Part shown: piece after piece, positions 44,032 to 53,277 of the stretch | Numbering within the stretch: the first letter of the stretch is position 1 | Layout: each line of letters begins with the position of its first letter | From: Bradyrhizobium sp. Y36 | GTDB taxonomy: Bacteria; Pseudomonadota; Alphaproteobacteria; Rhizobiales; Xanthobacteraceae | Direction: 5' to 3' | DNA length: 64,000 nucleotides | Assembly: GCF_002531575.1 (NCBI RefSeq) | Contig: NZ_NWTI01000005.1 | Span: 297,239-361,238, forward strand | The notes under the pieces: model-generated | What the model was told of the DNA's origin: nothing | Database searches by the model: none | The model's input: the letters and a program-made list of their open reading frames with translations, nothing else | Made by a program: the position numbers and the translations under genes

Positions 44032-44523
44032 ATGGGCGGAAGAACATATAACGGCAAGCAGTTCAAAGACTTGATGAACAGCAATTACTACCCTCTGGCG
44101 AACATGAAGAAGAGCGTGGCCAAGCTCAAGGCCTCGGACGACATCGATCTGCCGACCCTGGAATACGGCCAGTACCATCTGATTCTGACGCCGGCGTCGA
44201 AGTGGCCGCAGGGCAGCGCCAAATACTGGCACAAGGAGAAGGGCCGGGCGCGTCTCGACCTCAGCACCCAGCCGAACACGGTCCCGCTGTCCAGGGACGA
44301 GCCGGGCGTGATCCCGCTGACGCGATGCGACCTGCTCGATGCCTGCGTCCGGAAGTGCTTCAACTCCGAGCCGCCGATCCCGATGAAGACCAACATCATC
44401 GTTCACGCGCCGAGCGATGCCTTCGCCCACCGGCACGAGATCCGGCTGGAATGGGAGTACAAGAAGGGCTCGGACAAGCCGACGCTGCTCCATCTGACCA
44501 TGGTCTGCCCGCACAGGGACTGA
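44032..44523 (+). CDS. Hypothetical protein
   Basis: The protein has 163 residues from the ATG at 44032, with AGGGA eight bases upstream. The frame is open further upstream, but that part is low in coding character. It begins MGGRTYNGKQFKDLMNSNYY and contains YGQYHLILTPASKWPQGS and KTNIIVHAPSDAFAHRHEIR, then ends LLHLTMVCPHRD. It is soluble, basic and without recognised domain or signal. A strong terminator follows it, so it is probably a single-gene unit. Confidence 0.7.
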   Translation: MGGRTYNGKQFKDLMNSNYYPLANMKKSVAKLKASDDIDLPTLEYGQYHLILTPASKWPQGSAKYWHKEKGRARLDLSTQPNTVPLSRDEPGVIPLTRCDLLDACVRKCFNSEPPIPMKTNIIVHAPSDAFAHRHEIRLEWEYKKGSDKPTLLHLTMVCPHRD

Positions 44524-44555
44524 TTGGAAGCGTTCTGCGCTGTTGAGAACATCGT

Positions 44556-44590
44556 CGCCCGCGCGCTGAAGGCGCGCGGGCGTTTTCATT
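44556..44590 (+). terminator. Rho-independent terminator of the hypothetical gene
   Basis: An eleven-base stem CGCCCGCGCGC / GCGCGCGGGCG with loop TGAAG is followed by TTTTCATT. Confidence 0.85.
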
Positions 44591-44715
44591 CAGCGTCGAA
44601 CACTGGTGGGTTGAACGGCTCGTTGCCTGTCTGGCCTTCTCTGTCCGGCTTTCTCATCACCGATTCGCGGTGACGAGATCAGGGCTCGCCTTGGAAAGAC
44701 CGGGTCAGTGACGGG

Positions 44716-45042
44716 TCACATCCCCATGCAACGTTCCCACTTCTGCCGCTGGGCGGGCGTGACCTGCCCGGCTTCGTTCTGCGCCTGGGTAAAGCCCGCC
44801 TTCCGCTGACAGGCGCCGCTCTTGCCCATTCCGGAATTCTCTCCCGCCGGAGCCGCGTCTCGACAGGCCCGATAGGGATTCGCCTTCTCGGCCGGAACGG
44901 CATAGGCACGCCATTGGGCGTAGGTGAAACCGTATTTCTTCATGCAGGCCAGCGCGTGCGGCGTGCTGTTCGAGGGCTCGGCCAGAGCCGGACTCGCGGC
45001 GAGCGCCGCCAGGGCCAAAGCAGTCAGGATCGTCTTCTTCAC
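44716..45042 (-). CDS. Small secreted protein with four cysteines
   Basis: The protein has 108 residues. A GTG at 45042 with GGAGAA six bases upstream gives a clear signal peptide (MKKTILTALALAALAASPAL, then AE). The mature part carries two similar Cys units, ACMKKYGFTYAQWRAYA and ACQRKAGFTQAQNEAGQ, each followed by a further Cys (YRACRDA, WERCMGM), suggesting an internal duplication with two disulfides. No named family is recognised. Confidence 0.75.
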   Translation of the reverse strand: MKKTILTALALAALAASPALAEPSNSTPHALACMKKYGFTYAQWRAYAVPAEKANPYRACRDAAPAGENSGMGKSGACQRKAGFTQAQNEAGQVTPAQRQKWERCMGM

Positions 45043-45121
45043 GTGGCTTCTCCGCGAGCTGGGATTGCGCGGGTCTTTGGATGCGCGCCGGCCCGAGACA
45101 GGCCCGCGTCGCACGCGTTGA

Positions 45122-45337
45122 TTAGTCGGTGCCCTTGTAGCCCGATTGCTTCCGGCACTTGTCGCGGACGGCCAAGGCCTCCTTGCGGGGAATGTTGAGG
45201 CGGACCGAGCCGTCCGGATTGCGAACCGCGCCATGCGCGACCATGCAGTCACGCGTGGCTTGAAGGGCGTCCTTGGCCGAAGCTGAAACGGTGAAAATGG
45301 CAGTCAGCGCGAGAACCGATATGGCGAGAGACTTCAC
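45122..45337 (-). CDS. Small secreted protein with one cysteine pair
   Basis: The protein has 71 residues from a GTG at 45337 (AAGGG upstream). MKSLAISVLALTAIFTVSAS then AK is a signal peptide. The mature part is about 50 residues with Cys in RDCMVAHGA and RDKCRKQSG, probably a disulfide. It is read in the same direction as the four-cysteine secreted protein 80 bases further, and may form an operon with it. No family is recognised. Confidence 0.7.
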   Translation of the reverse strand: MKSLAISVLALTAIFTVSASAKDALQATRDCMVAHGAVRNPDGSVRLNIPRKEALAVRDKCRKQSGYKGTD

Positions 45338-46668
45338 AATGATTGGCCCTTTTGCAGTTATGACATTTGGGTACGTCGAGTTGCGCTACCCCTGCCCCCA
45401 GACTGATGGCCGTTCGAGGGATTGGACGTCGAGAAATCATTGGAGCCAGCGATGCCCAGCGCCTTCACGCAAGGACTTGCGTGCATCCTCGAAGCGCGGG
45501 CAGCGCGGCCAAAGCAAGTGAGAGTATTGTCCCCCCGGTCCCCATCAGGGCTGTCGTCAGCGCGACGGCAAGTAACCCCGGCAGCCCGCCGCAATCACAG
45601 GTTTAGCGTTGAGGTTCCACAATTGCAACCCGCCGCTGTCGATGCTTGTGATGACATTCCATGCTGCACAGCGTGAGAATATCCCGAGTGCTGTCGTGCG
45701 AGAGCTCGGCACACGCATGTCCCTGATGCGCAAATTTCCGCGGACGGCCTGGCAAAACAACGTGCCCGTTCTCGCCGTGGCGATCAAACGGCAACGTGCG
45801 GGGCTAGCCTTGTCGATCCCCCTCGGAAAGGCACAGAACGCGCCCGCGCCTGCGCGTCTTCCCGCCACGGTCTGAAGCCTGTCAGCAACTATCCCCCGCA
45901 TCAAGCGGGCCATTTTCGTATCGGATCCGGTCAAATCCGAATTTGGTTGCGGGGACCCGCAACAGACACAACCCCAGACTTTTGCCCATTGTGACTTCTT
46001 TGAAATTGTAGAGGCCTGAGTCATTATGAGTAGGCTTTCCCGTGTCCGCTGAACGATCAGCCAATGGCCAAAAGCCAACCACTGTTAAGCATGCCTCTTC
46101 GATTTTGCGATAGTGGCGGGTAGTTGCATTCGTCTACGGTGTCATTCTACCGCCGGATGGACCTATTTGCGCATCGTTGCCGTTCCCGCTGACATCCCCA
46201 CAAGGAACATGAGTATGGCGAGCTTCAAGTTGATGCCGCGCGGATGGATCTGAGAAATGCGCGGTCCTTTTAGAAGCTGTTGTAAGGAAGCGCGAAGTCG
46301 CTGGAGCACGCATGCCGGGCGCTATCGACCCTGCTGGTTTGTAAGCGGAGGGAGTACAAGAATTGCCAACTGGTCTGACGGCGCTGGCCTCCACCTCTTG
46401 AATGGAACGCTGACCGTGATTTTGGATGCCTCTAGGGCGTTCGGTAGTGCCAATTGCGCCGACTACTCTAGAGAAATTTTCTTTGCAAACGATACCCGCC
46501 CCAGTTGCCACCGATTAAAAAATCGCGTCAGCTAAGGCTTTACGGTTGTATCCGAATAGATCGTTTCGGCCCCGGGCATAGGGAATTTGAAACATGAGGG
46601 CTTTCCCAGTAAGCGATACATGGAATTTATTAGTGGCGCCAATCGCGAGCAGAGCCGAGGCAGCTACG
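45338..46668. other. Long stretch without a supported gene at the left side of the AT-rich region
   Basis: About 1.3 kb with falling GC content. Several frames are open on both strands but none shows protein-like composition, family similarity or a good ribosome site. It contains a 13-base copy of the initiator tRNA 3' end (45943-45955) within a hairpin (GTTGCGGG / CCCGCAAC). It looks like remnant sequence of past insertion. Confidence 0.55.
45943..45963. repeat. Copy of the tRNA-fMet 3' end within a hairpin (possible attachment-site remnant)
   Basis: TTGGTTGCGGGGA at 45943-45955 equals bases 51295-51307, the terminal CCA and acceptor arm of the initiator tRNA, in the same orientation. Here the bases continue into CCCGCAAC and form an eight-base hairpin. 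A direct repeat of a tRNA 3' end around foreign DNA is typical of integrative elements, but no integrase gene is present. Confidence 0.4.
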
Positions 46669-47958
46669 ATGTTCGTGGCAAGATTTAGCTTCGGTGTGTC
46701 CCTGTTGCTGGCAGTAAGCCTTTCTGATGCCAGTTGGGCGGCTGATGCTCAGCCCGAACCGGCACAAGCCACCTCTGAAAAAGGGACTTCGTCCGAGTGC
46801 AACCCGCCTTGCAGTCAAGCTCGAGACGGGCAATTGGCAACCATCGCTGCTCAGATCAAAAATCGCGAGCGGGGTCGGGATAACCCGATTGAGGTTGATC
46901 CTTTGCAGGTCATATTCAGGTTAAAAATGCCTCCCCTTAGGGAAGTTGATCCTCTTGCAGTCGCGTTCATGCCGAGTTCGGCTGATAGAGGATTCGAAGC
47001 AAGGCGCAGTACCGCCCCTGACGCAATTGGAGCAACGTGCAACGTCGAATTCGATATGCCATTCCCGGTTGAGCGTGCAATTCGCTTTTATCAGGTGAGC
47101 GAAGACGCGAAGAAATGCTCCAGGGCGACGCGCAATATCAGAAGCCTCGTCACCGATGTCGGCGAAGACGCATATCGGGCTCTTCAAAGCGCTTCTTATA
47201 TAAATAATGTGGATCACAGTCTTTCGAAGAGTGTCGTAGAAGATTATGTTTCGGCATGCACTAAATCGTTTCAGGCGCCACCTATCTCCAAATTGTTGGG
47301 TGCTGATAATATCTTGCGGATCAGGCAAACCGTAGGTCTTATCAGGACTCCTTCTTCAATGTGCATGGGGGCCTTCGTCGGAAACAAGGTGCTGACGGCG
47401 AAACATTGCTTTGCTACGTCAGAGGCGGACGGGAAACTGTCAATTGACGCTTCTGCGGCGACGACCTTCAAAACCATTGACGGCGCGGAGTATAGCCTCA
47501 AGCCAGTCGGCCCGGGCAAGAGCGTGTTGAGTGACATTGATCGCGACAAGGACTGGATCTTGCTAACGACAACGGATGGAGCCAAGCCAAAAGCTGGCGG
47601 GCTAGACTTTCATCCGGAATCGGCAAGTCGTTGGCAGCCGCTAATCCTTCTTGGTCTTAGCCGCTACAACATGGCGCTTAATGACAAGTACCAACCGGAC
47701 GATGCAATGGCTTCGCTCGATATTTCGCCGATTTGCTCAGTAATGGCTCGCGATGGTGGATATATTTATCATGCCTGCCAAACGCTGGAGGGCATGTCAG
47801 GTGCGCCGCTTCTGACGATGTCGGGGGGACGCATTGTCACCGTTGGCGTTCATACGGGAGATGCTGAAAAAGTCTCCACCGCGTGCGCGAAGAAACTAAG
47901 TGCGAGATACCCGAATTATGGAATTGCGCCTTCGATTAAGCCGGAGGAGCTTCGATGA
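46669..47958 (+). CDS. Secreted trypsin-like serine protease
   Basis: The protein has 429 residues from the ATG at 46669 (GAGG eight bases upstream). The signal peptide MFVARFSFGVSLLLAVSLSD ends near ASWAAD. The catalytic triad of the chymotrypsin/V8 fold is visible: His in KVLTAKHCF near residue 243, Asp in DRDKDWILL near 293, and Ser in LEGMSGAPLL near 375. A poorly conserved N-terminal region of about 200 residues precedes the protease and may be a propeptide or targeting part. It is the first gene of a tight four-gene operon of exported proteins in AT-rich DNA. The substrate is unknown. Confidence 0.8.
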   Translation: MFVARFSFGVSLLLAVSLSDASWAADAQPEPAQATSEKGTSSECNPPCSQARDGQLATIAAQIKNRERGRDNPIEVDPLQVIFRLKMPPLREVDPLAVAFMPSSADRGFEARRSTAPDAIGATCNVEFDMPFPVERAIRFYQVSEDAKKCSRATRNIRSLVTDVGEDAYRALQSASYINNVDHSLSKSVVEDYVSACTKSFQAPPISKLLGADNILRIRQTVGLIRTPSSMCMGAFVGNKVLTAKHCFATSEADGKLSIDASAATTFKTIDGAEYSLKPVGPGKSVLSDIDRDKDWILLTTTDGAKPKAGGLDFHPESASRWQPLILLGLSRYNMALNDKYQPDDAMASLDISPICSVMARDGGYIYHACQTLEGMSGAPLLTMSGGRIVTVGVHTGDAEKVSTACAKKLSARYPNYGIAPSIKPEELR

Positions 47959-48599
47959 ATATGACTCGCCTCGTTATCCTCTCGTCGTTCCTACTAGTGT
48001 ATCCAACGACCGTCTTTTCACAGCAACTGGCCGCCGTTAACCGAGATGATCCTGCGCTCCGGTCTGCCATATCGGAAGGTCGCAATTTATTGGGTGGATC
48101 GAGCGGCTTCGAGTCTTCGGGCGGAGGTGATCTTTCGCAAGCTAAGCTTCCAGTCGTCGGCGTGCTACCAAGCAAGATAAAAACGATCTTCGATCGACGA
48201 CCTGCGGGTTTCGAAAGCGCCAAGAGCGGCCCGGCATCAATCGATCTAACCCGGATTAAGGCACTGCAGGTAGCTCATGGTGGCAATTTCGGGTATACGC
48301 TTAGCTATCATATTGCGGACAATCTGGACGCTTCGTGGAGTGCGACGCGGTATAAAAAGCGGGTGACAGGTAAGCCGTTGCTGGCACCAAGTACGGGCAT
48401 GACTTGTGAAGCGAGCGCTGACGGCAATACTGCTGACGGGCAATGGTCAGCAAGGTGTCAGCTGCCCAAATTTGGAATCACGTACTATACAACGATCTTC
48501 TGCAGCGCACCCCGCACACGTCCCTATTGCAAAACGGCTGCGTATGCTGAGTCGTTCGCAAAAATTGCAGAGATATTGTTTCCAGGACTACCCGATTGA
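47955..48599 (+). CDS. Secreted protein of unknown function
   Basis: The protein has 214 residues. MTRLVILSSFLLVYPTTVFS-like residues 3-22 form a signal peptide. The mature part has a Gly/Ser-rich stretch (GGSSGFESSGGGD), then a conserved-looking domain with YTLSYHIADNLDASW and four Cys (TCEAS, ARCQL, FCSAP, YCKT) that could form two disulfides. Its ATG overlaps the protease stop (ATGA) and is preceded by GGAGGAG. No family is recognised. Close coupling to the protease suggests a partner, substrate or inhibitor. Confidence 0.75.
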   Translation: MNMTRLVILSSFLLVYPTTVFSQQLAAVNRDDPALRSAISEGRNLLGGSSGFESSGGGDLSQAKLPVVGVLPSKIKTIFDRRPAGFESAKSGPASIDLTRIKALQVAHGGNFGYTLSYHIADNLDASWSATRYKKRVTGKPLLAPSTGMTCEASADGNTADGQWSARCQLPKFGITYYTTIFCSAPRTRPYCKTAAYAESFAKIAEILFPGLPD

Positions 48600-48611
48600 T
48601 GGGAGTTTTCC

Positions 48612-49409
48612 GTGCGCTGCTTTGTTCTCACAATAGCTCTGTTCGCGAGCAGTCCGGCATTAGCCCAAGCCAACGATTTTTGCTTCCATTCTCCCGGAAC
48701 ACTTATTCCCGCCCCTGCGGCAGGTAAAGGGCGAGTAGATCGGGAAATCTATATTCCGCAGATGTCCTTTCCTTTGCGGGTAGGACCAGGCCTCGCTTCG
48801 AAAGTCGATCCTGAAAAAGGCGGCTTGACGGCGCATTTGAATTCCCAAATTTTCGGCATTGGAGGCTCGAACGGTCCTCCAGGGTCGCTTACGGACCCTC
48901 GCAACTATGCTGGATGCTTTGCAGACACCTATTGCGAGTCAAAGCGTGGTTGGAAAATGGATCTTTGTCCAAGCCGAATAGGCCATCAGGGCAATGATAT
49001 TCGGGCCCATTGGAAAGAAGAGGATAAATACGAAGCCGTAGCATTTGCAGACGGGGTCATTACGATGATTACCTCCAATACGACCGTTGTTCTGGCGGCT
49101 GATGACGGCACGGAGTGTCGATACCTCCACATGACGCCCGCATCGATTAGCGGTCTTAGAATTGGGCAAAGAGTGAAAAAGGGAGAAACGATTCTCGGAC
49201 GCGTTGGCGACGTCATGGGCGGGAAACGGCATGGCACGTCCTTGCACCTTCATTTCGATTGTAGCCAAACGATCGAGTTTGACAGCGGGCAGCTTCGTAC
49301 CCACGTCCCTGTTTATACGTCGCTTGTTGCAGCCTATGCGTCAGCTTGGGGCATCCCGTTATCGATCAAGGATAATGCGCTGCAGGCACGCTCACCTTAT
49401 GAAAGGTAG
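48612..49409 (+). CDS. Secreted M23 family metallopeptidase
   Basis: The protein has 265 residues from a GTG at 48612 (GGGAG upstream). Residues 1-20 are a signal peptide (MRCFVLTIALFASSPALAQA). The LytM/M23 domain lies at about residues 120-230 and contains the zinc ligands HQGND near residue 124 and HLH in SLHLHFDC near 211, with the fold strands VAFADGVITMITSN and YLHMTP. It should cut peptidoglycan cross-bridges or act as an endopeptidase in the periplasm or outside the cell. It is the third gene of the operon, 12 bases after the unknown protein. Confidence 0.88.
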   Translation: MRCFVLTIALFASSPALAQANDFCFHSPGTLIPAPAAGKGRVDREIYIPQMSFPLRVGPGLASKVDPEKGGLTAHLNSQIFGIGGSNGPPGSLTDPRNYAGCFADTYCESKRGWKMDLCPSRIGHQGNDIRAHWKEEDKYEAVAFADGVITMITSNTTVVLAADDGTECRYLHMTPASISGLRIGQRVKKGETILGRVGDVMGGKRHGTSLHLHFDCSQTIEFDSGQLRTHVPVYTSLVAAYASAWGIPLSIKDNALQARSPYER

Positions 49410-49413
49410 GTGA

Positions 49414-50637
49414 GTGTCTCGAAATCCCAAACCTGAGCTCGCGGGAGCAACAAAATTGAATACGAACGTCGGGATAATTGCGCTGCTGTTCGCGCTGACA
49501 TTTTCCGGCATTCAATCTGCACAGGCGCAAACGCAAGATGCCAACATCGCTATTGTCGACTCTTCAGATAGCGTTGGCCCTTATGTAAGCCGACTTGCTG
49601 GTCGGGGAGTGACAGTTATCGGAAGGTACTATGCCCGCTGTCCCCAATGGGATGCCGACCGAAAGAACCGGATCGTCCCTGAGAAGCGGATGATCGACAA
49701 TCTCAGTGAAGTAGATGCTATTCTGAAGAAGCGGTTAGGCATGCTTTCCGTTTACCAGTTCTATAGCCAAGCCGACAAATTCGACGACCAAAGAGCCAAT
49801 AACGGCGTTACGGTCTTTGATGATCGTCCGCGCAATCCGAATGCTCGAACGGTGGAAGAGTTCAATGACTGCGTTAGTCCGGACCAGCCGAACACGATTG
49901 AGGAGGATGCCAGGTTAGACGGCTATGCTGCCATCACGCAGGCCAAGGAAATTGTGAAGCAGCCGATTGGCACGGCCATCTACTTCGGTGTGGATTTCGA
50001 TCTAGACGCGAACAGACGGAAGAACGTTATGGCGTATTTTCGCATCGTAAGCCGAATTGTGACGGGTGCGGGATATGTTATGGGCGTCTACGGTAACGGA
50101 GATATCAGCAATTTACTGCGCGGAGAGAACTCAACGAAAGAGAAGTTAGTCGAGTTCGTGTGGCTTACCGCGTCCTCCGCCCATGCGGGTAGTGCGGATA
50201 CCTATAATCGCAAACACTGGGACGTGCTACAAACCAAGACTGATACAAAATGGTCTGTCGAGGGGAAGCTTATCGAGCTAGATACAAATATTCAGAATCC
50301 CACCAGCTCAGACGTCGGGTTTTGGAAGAGTGGTGACCACGTTGTCGTACCCCATGACAGAAATCTCGCTATCAGCAAATCCAGGCGGTTTGTCTGTGAG
50401 GGAAGCCCTGTTGTCTTTGACGATACGGGTCAAAGCATAACCAAGGCTGCGTGTACCACAGCGTTTGGCATCGTCGTTCGGACGTTCGAAACGGATTCAA
50501 AAAAGAAACTCATACGTGTCGATTGTGATGAGGATGGCAATCCAGACGGATGGATGAAGGTGAGCGATTTATCATTGAAGCGACCATTGTGGATAGATGG
50601 TCAAGCCAAGCGAAAATCAGCGCATTGCGTCAGGTAG
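49414..50637 (+). CDS. Secreted DUF1906 (glycoside hydrolase-like) protein
   Basis: The protein has 407 residues from a GTG at 49414 with AAGG seven bases upstream; a TTG at 49456 with GGGAG is a second candidate. Both give a signal peptide ending near SAQAQ. The DUF1906 domain (residues about 45-295) is a TIM-barrel-like fold related to glycoside hydrolases (as in Mycobacterium Rv2525c): VTVIGRYYARCPQWD, LSVYQFYSQADKFDD and IYFGVDFDLDAN with the conserved acidic residues. A C-terminal part of about 110 residues with four Cys (VCEGSP, AACTTA, VDCDEDGNPDGW and the final CVR) may bind cell wall or ions. It starts four bases after the M23 gene. Confidence 0.82.
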   Translation: MSRNPKPELAGATKLNTNVGIIALLFALTFSGIQSAQAQTQDANIAIVDSSDSVGPYVSRLAGRGVTVIGRYYARCPQWDADRKNRIVPEKRMIDNLSEVDAILKKRLGMLSVYQFYSQADKFDDQRANNGVTVFDDRPRNPNARTVEEFNDCVSPDQPNTIEEDARLDGYAAITQAKEIVKQPIGTAIYFGVDFDLDANRRKNVMAYFRIVSRIVTGAGYVMGVYGNGDISNLLRGENSTKEKLVEFVWLTASSAHAGSADTYNRKHWDVLQTKTDTKWSVEGKLIELDTNIQNPTSSDVGFWKSGDHVVVPHDRNLAISKSRRFVCEGSPVVFDDTGQSITKAACTTAFGIVVRTFETDSKKKLIRVDCDEDGNPDGWMKVSDLSLKRPLWIDGQAKRKSAHCVR

Positions 50638-51251
50638 AGATCTTTCTGCTCGTCCTGCAACGTCGCCCATGGGCATATTATCATCAACAGACAATCTTGC
50701 TACGCTTCGCCTAGAATCCCGTAAACAGTCCTTGGCTCTCGCAATAAACTGTTTGGCCAAGCGTGCGGTAGTGGCGTTGTCCCACGCCAGCTCTTAGCCA
50801 CGGTGATAACGTTGTCGGGCAGTTCTTTCTAAGGTTTTTACGCAAAAACTTTCTCAGAGCACTGATCCTTCCTTCGACCATTTCTGGGCATTTAAGCTAT
50901 GCGTGGCCCTGAAGAATTGGGCGAAGCGCAAGAGCGCCATTCTCTCGCCTAATAGTCACATGTCCGGTCCCGATTTTCCAGACCAGGGCTTGGATCGCTA
51001 GCGCCACGTCAGCCTCCTCGGTGGGAGAGCTGAAAGCAGCAAATTACGGTGACGGTACAACTCAACTCGGAAATCGCTGTACCACGCGGCGCCCAAGCAA
51101 CTCTAACCAGGTCAGCGGCCGCAAGGTTGGCCGGCTGACTCGAGGGTTTCCTGTGTAACTGAGGAGGATCTAATCGGGGCAGAGAAGCAACTCTCGCGCT
51201 GCTCCGTTCGTCGATACGACGTTGGGTGCGGGCTCAACGGCGCCAAGACGC
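50638..51251. other. Stretch without supported gene at the right side of the AT-rich region
   Basis: No complete gene is seen. A frame from 50810 to about 51000 (plus) reads DPSFDHFWAFKLCVALKNWA and looks coding but has no start codon in front, so it may be the tail of a decayed gene of unknown kind. The remainder is non-coding. Confidence 0.45.
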
Positions 51252-51286
51252 AAAAGCCCTTGAAATCTTCACGATTTCAAGGGCTT
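51252..51286 (-). terminator. Rho-independent terminator of the initiator tRNA gene
   Basis: Read on the minus strand, perfect 14-base arms AAGCCCTTGAAATC and GATTTCAAGGGCTT enclose GTGAA and are followed by TTTTG. It lies ten bases after the tRNA 3' end. Confidence 0.85.
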
Positions 51287-51295
51287 AGGCTTCCT

Positions 51296-51372
<77 letters not shown>

Positions 51373-51683
51373 TTAAACACCTGCGCGCCTTCAGTTTAGT
51401 CCCGGGGACGATCGGTTGAGGCCTGCGCTGTTCGCGTGGCTTTCCTCGTCCGTCCCAAAGGCTTCCTTGGAAGGCAACCCCGGGCAAAGCCCTCGGGTGC
51501 GGGGCGTATGTACCAACCCAAGCTGCCTTTGGAAAGGGCTGCGGGAACGTTTTTTTCGACTTTATGACAGGGGAATCGACCGATTTCCGCTGCGTTCCCT
51601 GTGCTCTTGTCAGAAGTTCCACAAAGGGCCAGCTTGCGGCAACAAGATGAGGGCCCGAAACGCACCCTCGAGGGAGGAACGCC
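51373..51683. other. Intergenic stretch between tRNA and aldehyde dehydrogenase
   Basis: It contains the promoters of both divergent genes. A T-rich run lies at about 51550-51557. A GGGAGGAA ribosome site precedes the dehydrogenase ATG. No gene is supported. Confidence 0.5.
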
Positions 51684-53117
51684 GTGGACAAATCCCTGAC
51701 GAGCGCCCCGATCGGAGCGCTGGAGGAAGCCTTCCACGCCATGGTCGCGCGCTCGCGGGACGAGTCGGCGCCTGGCCTTGCCGAGCGGCTCGACCGGCTG
51801 GCGCGGCTGCGCAGCGTCGTCGCCGACAACGAAGAGCGCTTCCGGCAGGCGATCTCGGCCGATTTCGGCCACCGCTCGGCGGTCGAGACCACCATCGCCG
51901 AAACCATGCTGCTGTTCTCCGAGATCCGGCACGCGACAAAGCACCTGAAGGCCTGGATGGCGCCGCAGCGGATCGCCACCGCGCTGCAATTCCTCCCTGC
52001 CCGCAACCGGCTGATGCCGCAGCCGCTCGGCGTCGTCGGCATCATCGCGCCGTGGAATTATCCGCTGCAGCTGACGCTGGCGCCCGCCATCGGCGCGCTC
52101 GCCGCCGGCAACCGCGTCCTGATCAAGCCGAGTGAGCTCACGCCGCATTTCGCTGGACTGCTGAGAGAGACGATCGCCGCGCGATTCGATGCCACGGAGC
52201 TGCGCGTCACCGGCATCGAGAGCGAGATCGCGGAAGCCTTTGCGCGCCTTCCGTTCGACCATCTCGTGTTCACCGGCTCGACCCGGGTCGGGCGGCTGGT
52301 CGCGGAGGCCGCGGGGCGCAACCTGACGCCCGTCACGCTCGAGCTCGGCGGCAAGTCGCCTGCGATCATCGACGCCTCGGCCGATCTCGAGGAAGCGGCC
52401 GAGCGCATCGCCTACGGCAAGCTGCTCAATGCCGGGCAGACCTGCATCGCGCCGGATTACGTGCTGGTGCCCGAAGCCGCGCTGCAGGCCTTTGCCGAGA
52501 AGGTGCGCGCCCACATGCGGCGGATGTTCGGCACTGATCCTTCGAACAAGGACTACACCTCGATCATCTCGGACCGGCATTATGCCCGGCTCGAGGGCCT
52601 GGTCGCGGATGCGGCCCAGCGCGGCGCAAGGATCCTGCAGCCGGCGAAGGCGGACGATCCGAACTGGAAGGCGCATCGCAAATTCCCGCCGACGCTGATT
52701 GTCGGTGCGACCGCAGCGATGGGTGCGATGCAGGAGGAGATTTTTGGCCCGGTGCTTCCCGTGCTCGCCTATCGCGATCTCACCGAGGCCATCGCCTTCA
52801 TCAACCATCGCGACCGGCCGCTTGCGCTGTACTGGTTCGGCAAAGACGGCACCGCGCGCGACGAGGTGCTGGCGCGCACCGTCTCCGGCGGCGTCACCGT
52901 CAACGACTGCCTGTTTCACTTCACGCAGATCAACCAGCCGATGGGCGGCGTCGGCGCCTCCGGCACCGGCGCCTACCACGGCGAATGGGGCTTCCGCACG
53001 TTCAGCAAGCTGAAGCCGGTGTTCTACCGTTCCAAGTTCAACCGCCTCGCCGATCTCTATCCGCCCTATGGCGGCAAGATCGCGCGGCTGGAGAAGTTGA
53101 TGCGGTTCATGTCGTAG
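51684..53117 (+). CDS. Coniferyl aldehyde dehydrogenase-type ALDH
   Basis: The protein has 477 residues and groups with class 3-like aldehyde dehydrogenases that oxidise coniferyl aldehyde to ferulate. Visible motifs are [20 protein letters not shown] (NAD binding), [11 protein letters not shown], the general base Glu in TLELGGKSP near residue 219, and the nucleophile Cys in [12 protein letters not shown] near residue 250. The C-terminal [20 protein letters not shown] is typical of this group. It would supply ferulate to the CoA operon at 8-13 kb, but there is no physical link and other aldehydes are possible. GGGAGGAA precedes the start. Confidence 0.88.
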   Translation: MDKSLTSAPIGALEEAFHAMVARSRDESAPGLAERLDRLARLRSVVADNEERFRQAISADFGHRSAVETTIAETMLLFSEIRHATKHLKAWMAPQRIATALQFLPARNRLMPQPLGVVGIIAPWNYPLQLTLAPAIGALAAGNRVLIKPSELTPHFAGLLRETIAARFDATELRVTGIESEIAEAFARLPFDHLVFTGSTRVGRLVAEAAGRNLTPVTLELGGKSPAIIDASADLEEAAERIAYGKLLNAGQTCIAPDYVLVPEAALQAFAEKVRAHMRRMFGTDPSNKDYTSIISDRHYARLEGLVADAAQRGARILQPAKADDPNWKAHRKFPPTLIVGATAAMGAMQEEIFGPVLPVLAYRDLTEAIAFINHRDRPLALYWFGKDGTARDEVLARTVSGGVTVNDCLFHFTQINQPMGGVGASGTGAYHGEWGFRTFSKLKPVFYRSKFNRLADLYPPYGGKIARLEKLMRFMS

Positions 53118-53123
53118 GTATCA

Positions 53124-53250
53124 GTCATTCCGGGGCGATGCGCAGCATCGAACCCGGAATCCATTCATCCGCGTCACTGGTGGTGAGATGGATTCTCAGG
53201 TGCGCAATTGCGCACCATTAGTTCGCGACTTCGTCGCGTCCCGGAATGAC
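53124..53250. repeat. Intergenic inverted repeat, family D copy 1
   Basis: The ends GTCATTCCGGG and CCCGGAATGAC are complementary; an internal GGTGCGCAATTGCGCACC is a perfect palindrome. The repeat ends 27 bases before the GTG start of the GMC oxidoreductase. A shorter relative lies at 60140-60220. Confidence 0.75.
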
Positions 53251-53277
53251 GACAAGGAATATGCAGGGGAGAGACAA

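Noticed and set aside
45557..46078. Minus-strand frame of up to 173 residues left of the secreted-enzyme operon
   Set aside because: No family resemblance, mixed composition and no good ribosome site; treated as non-coding.
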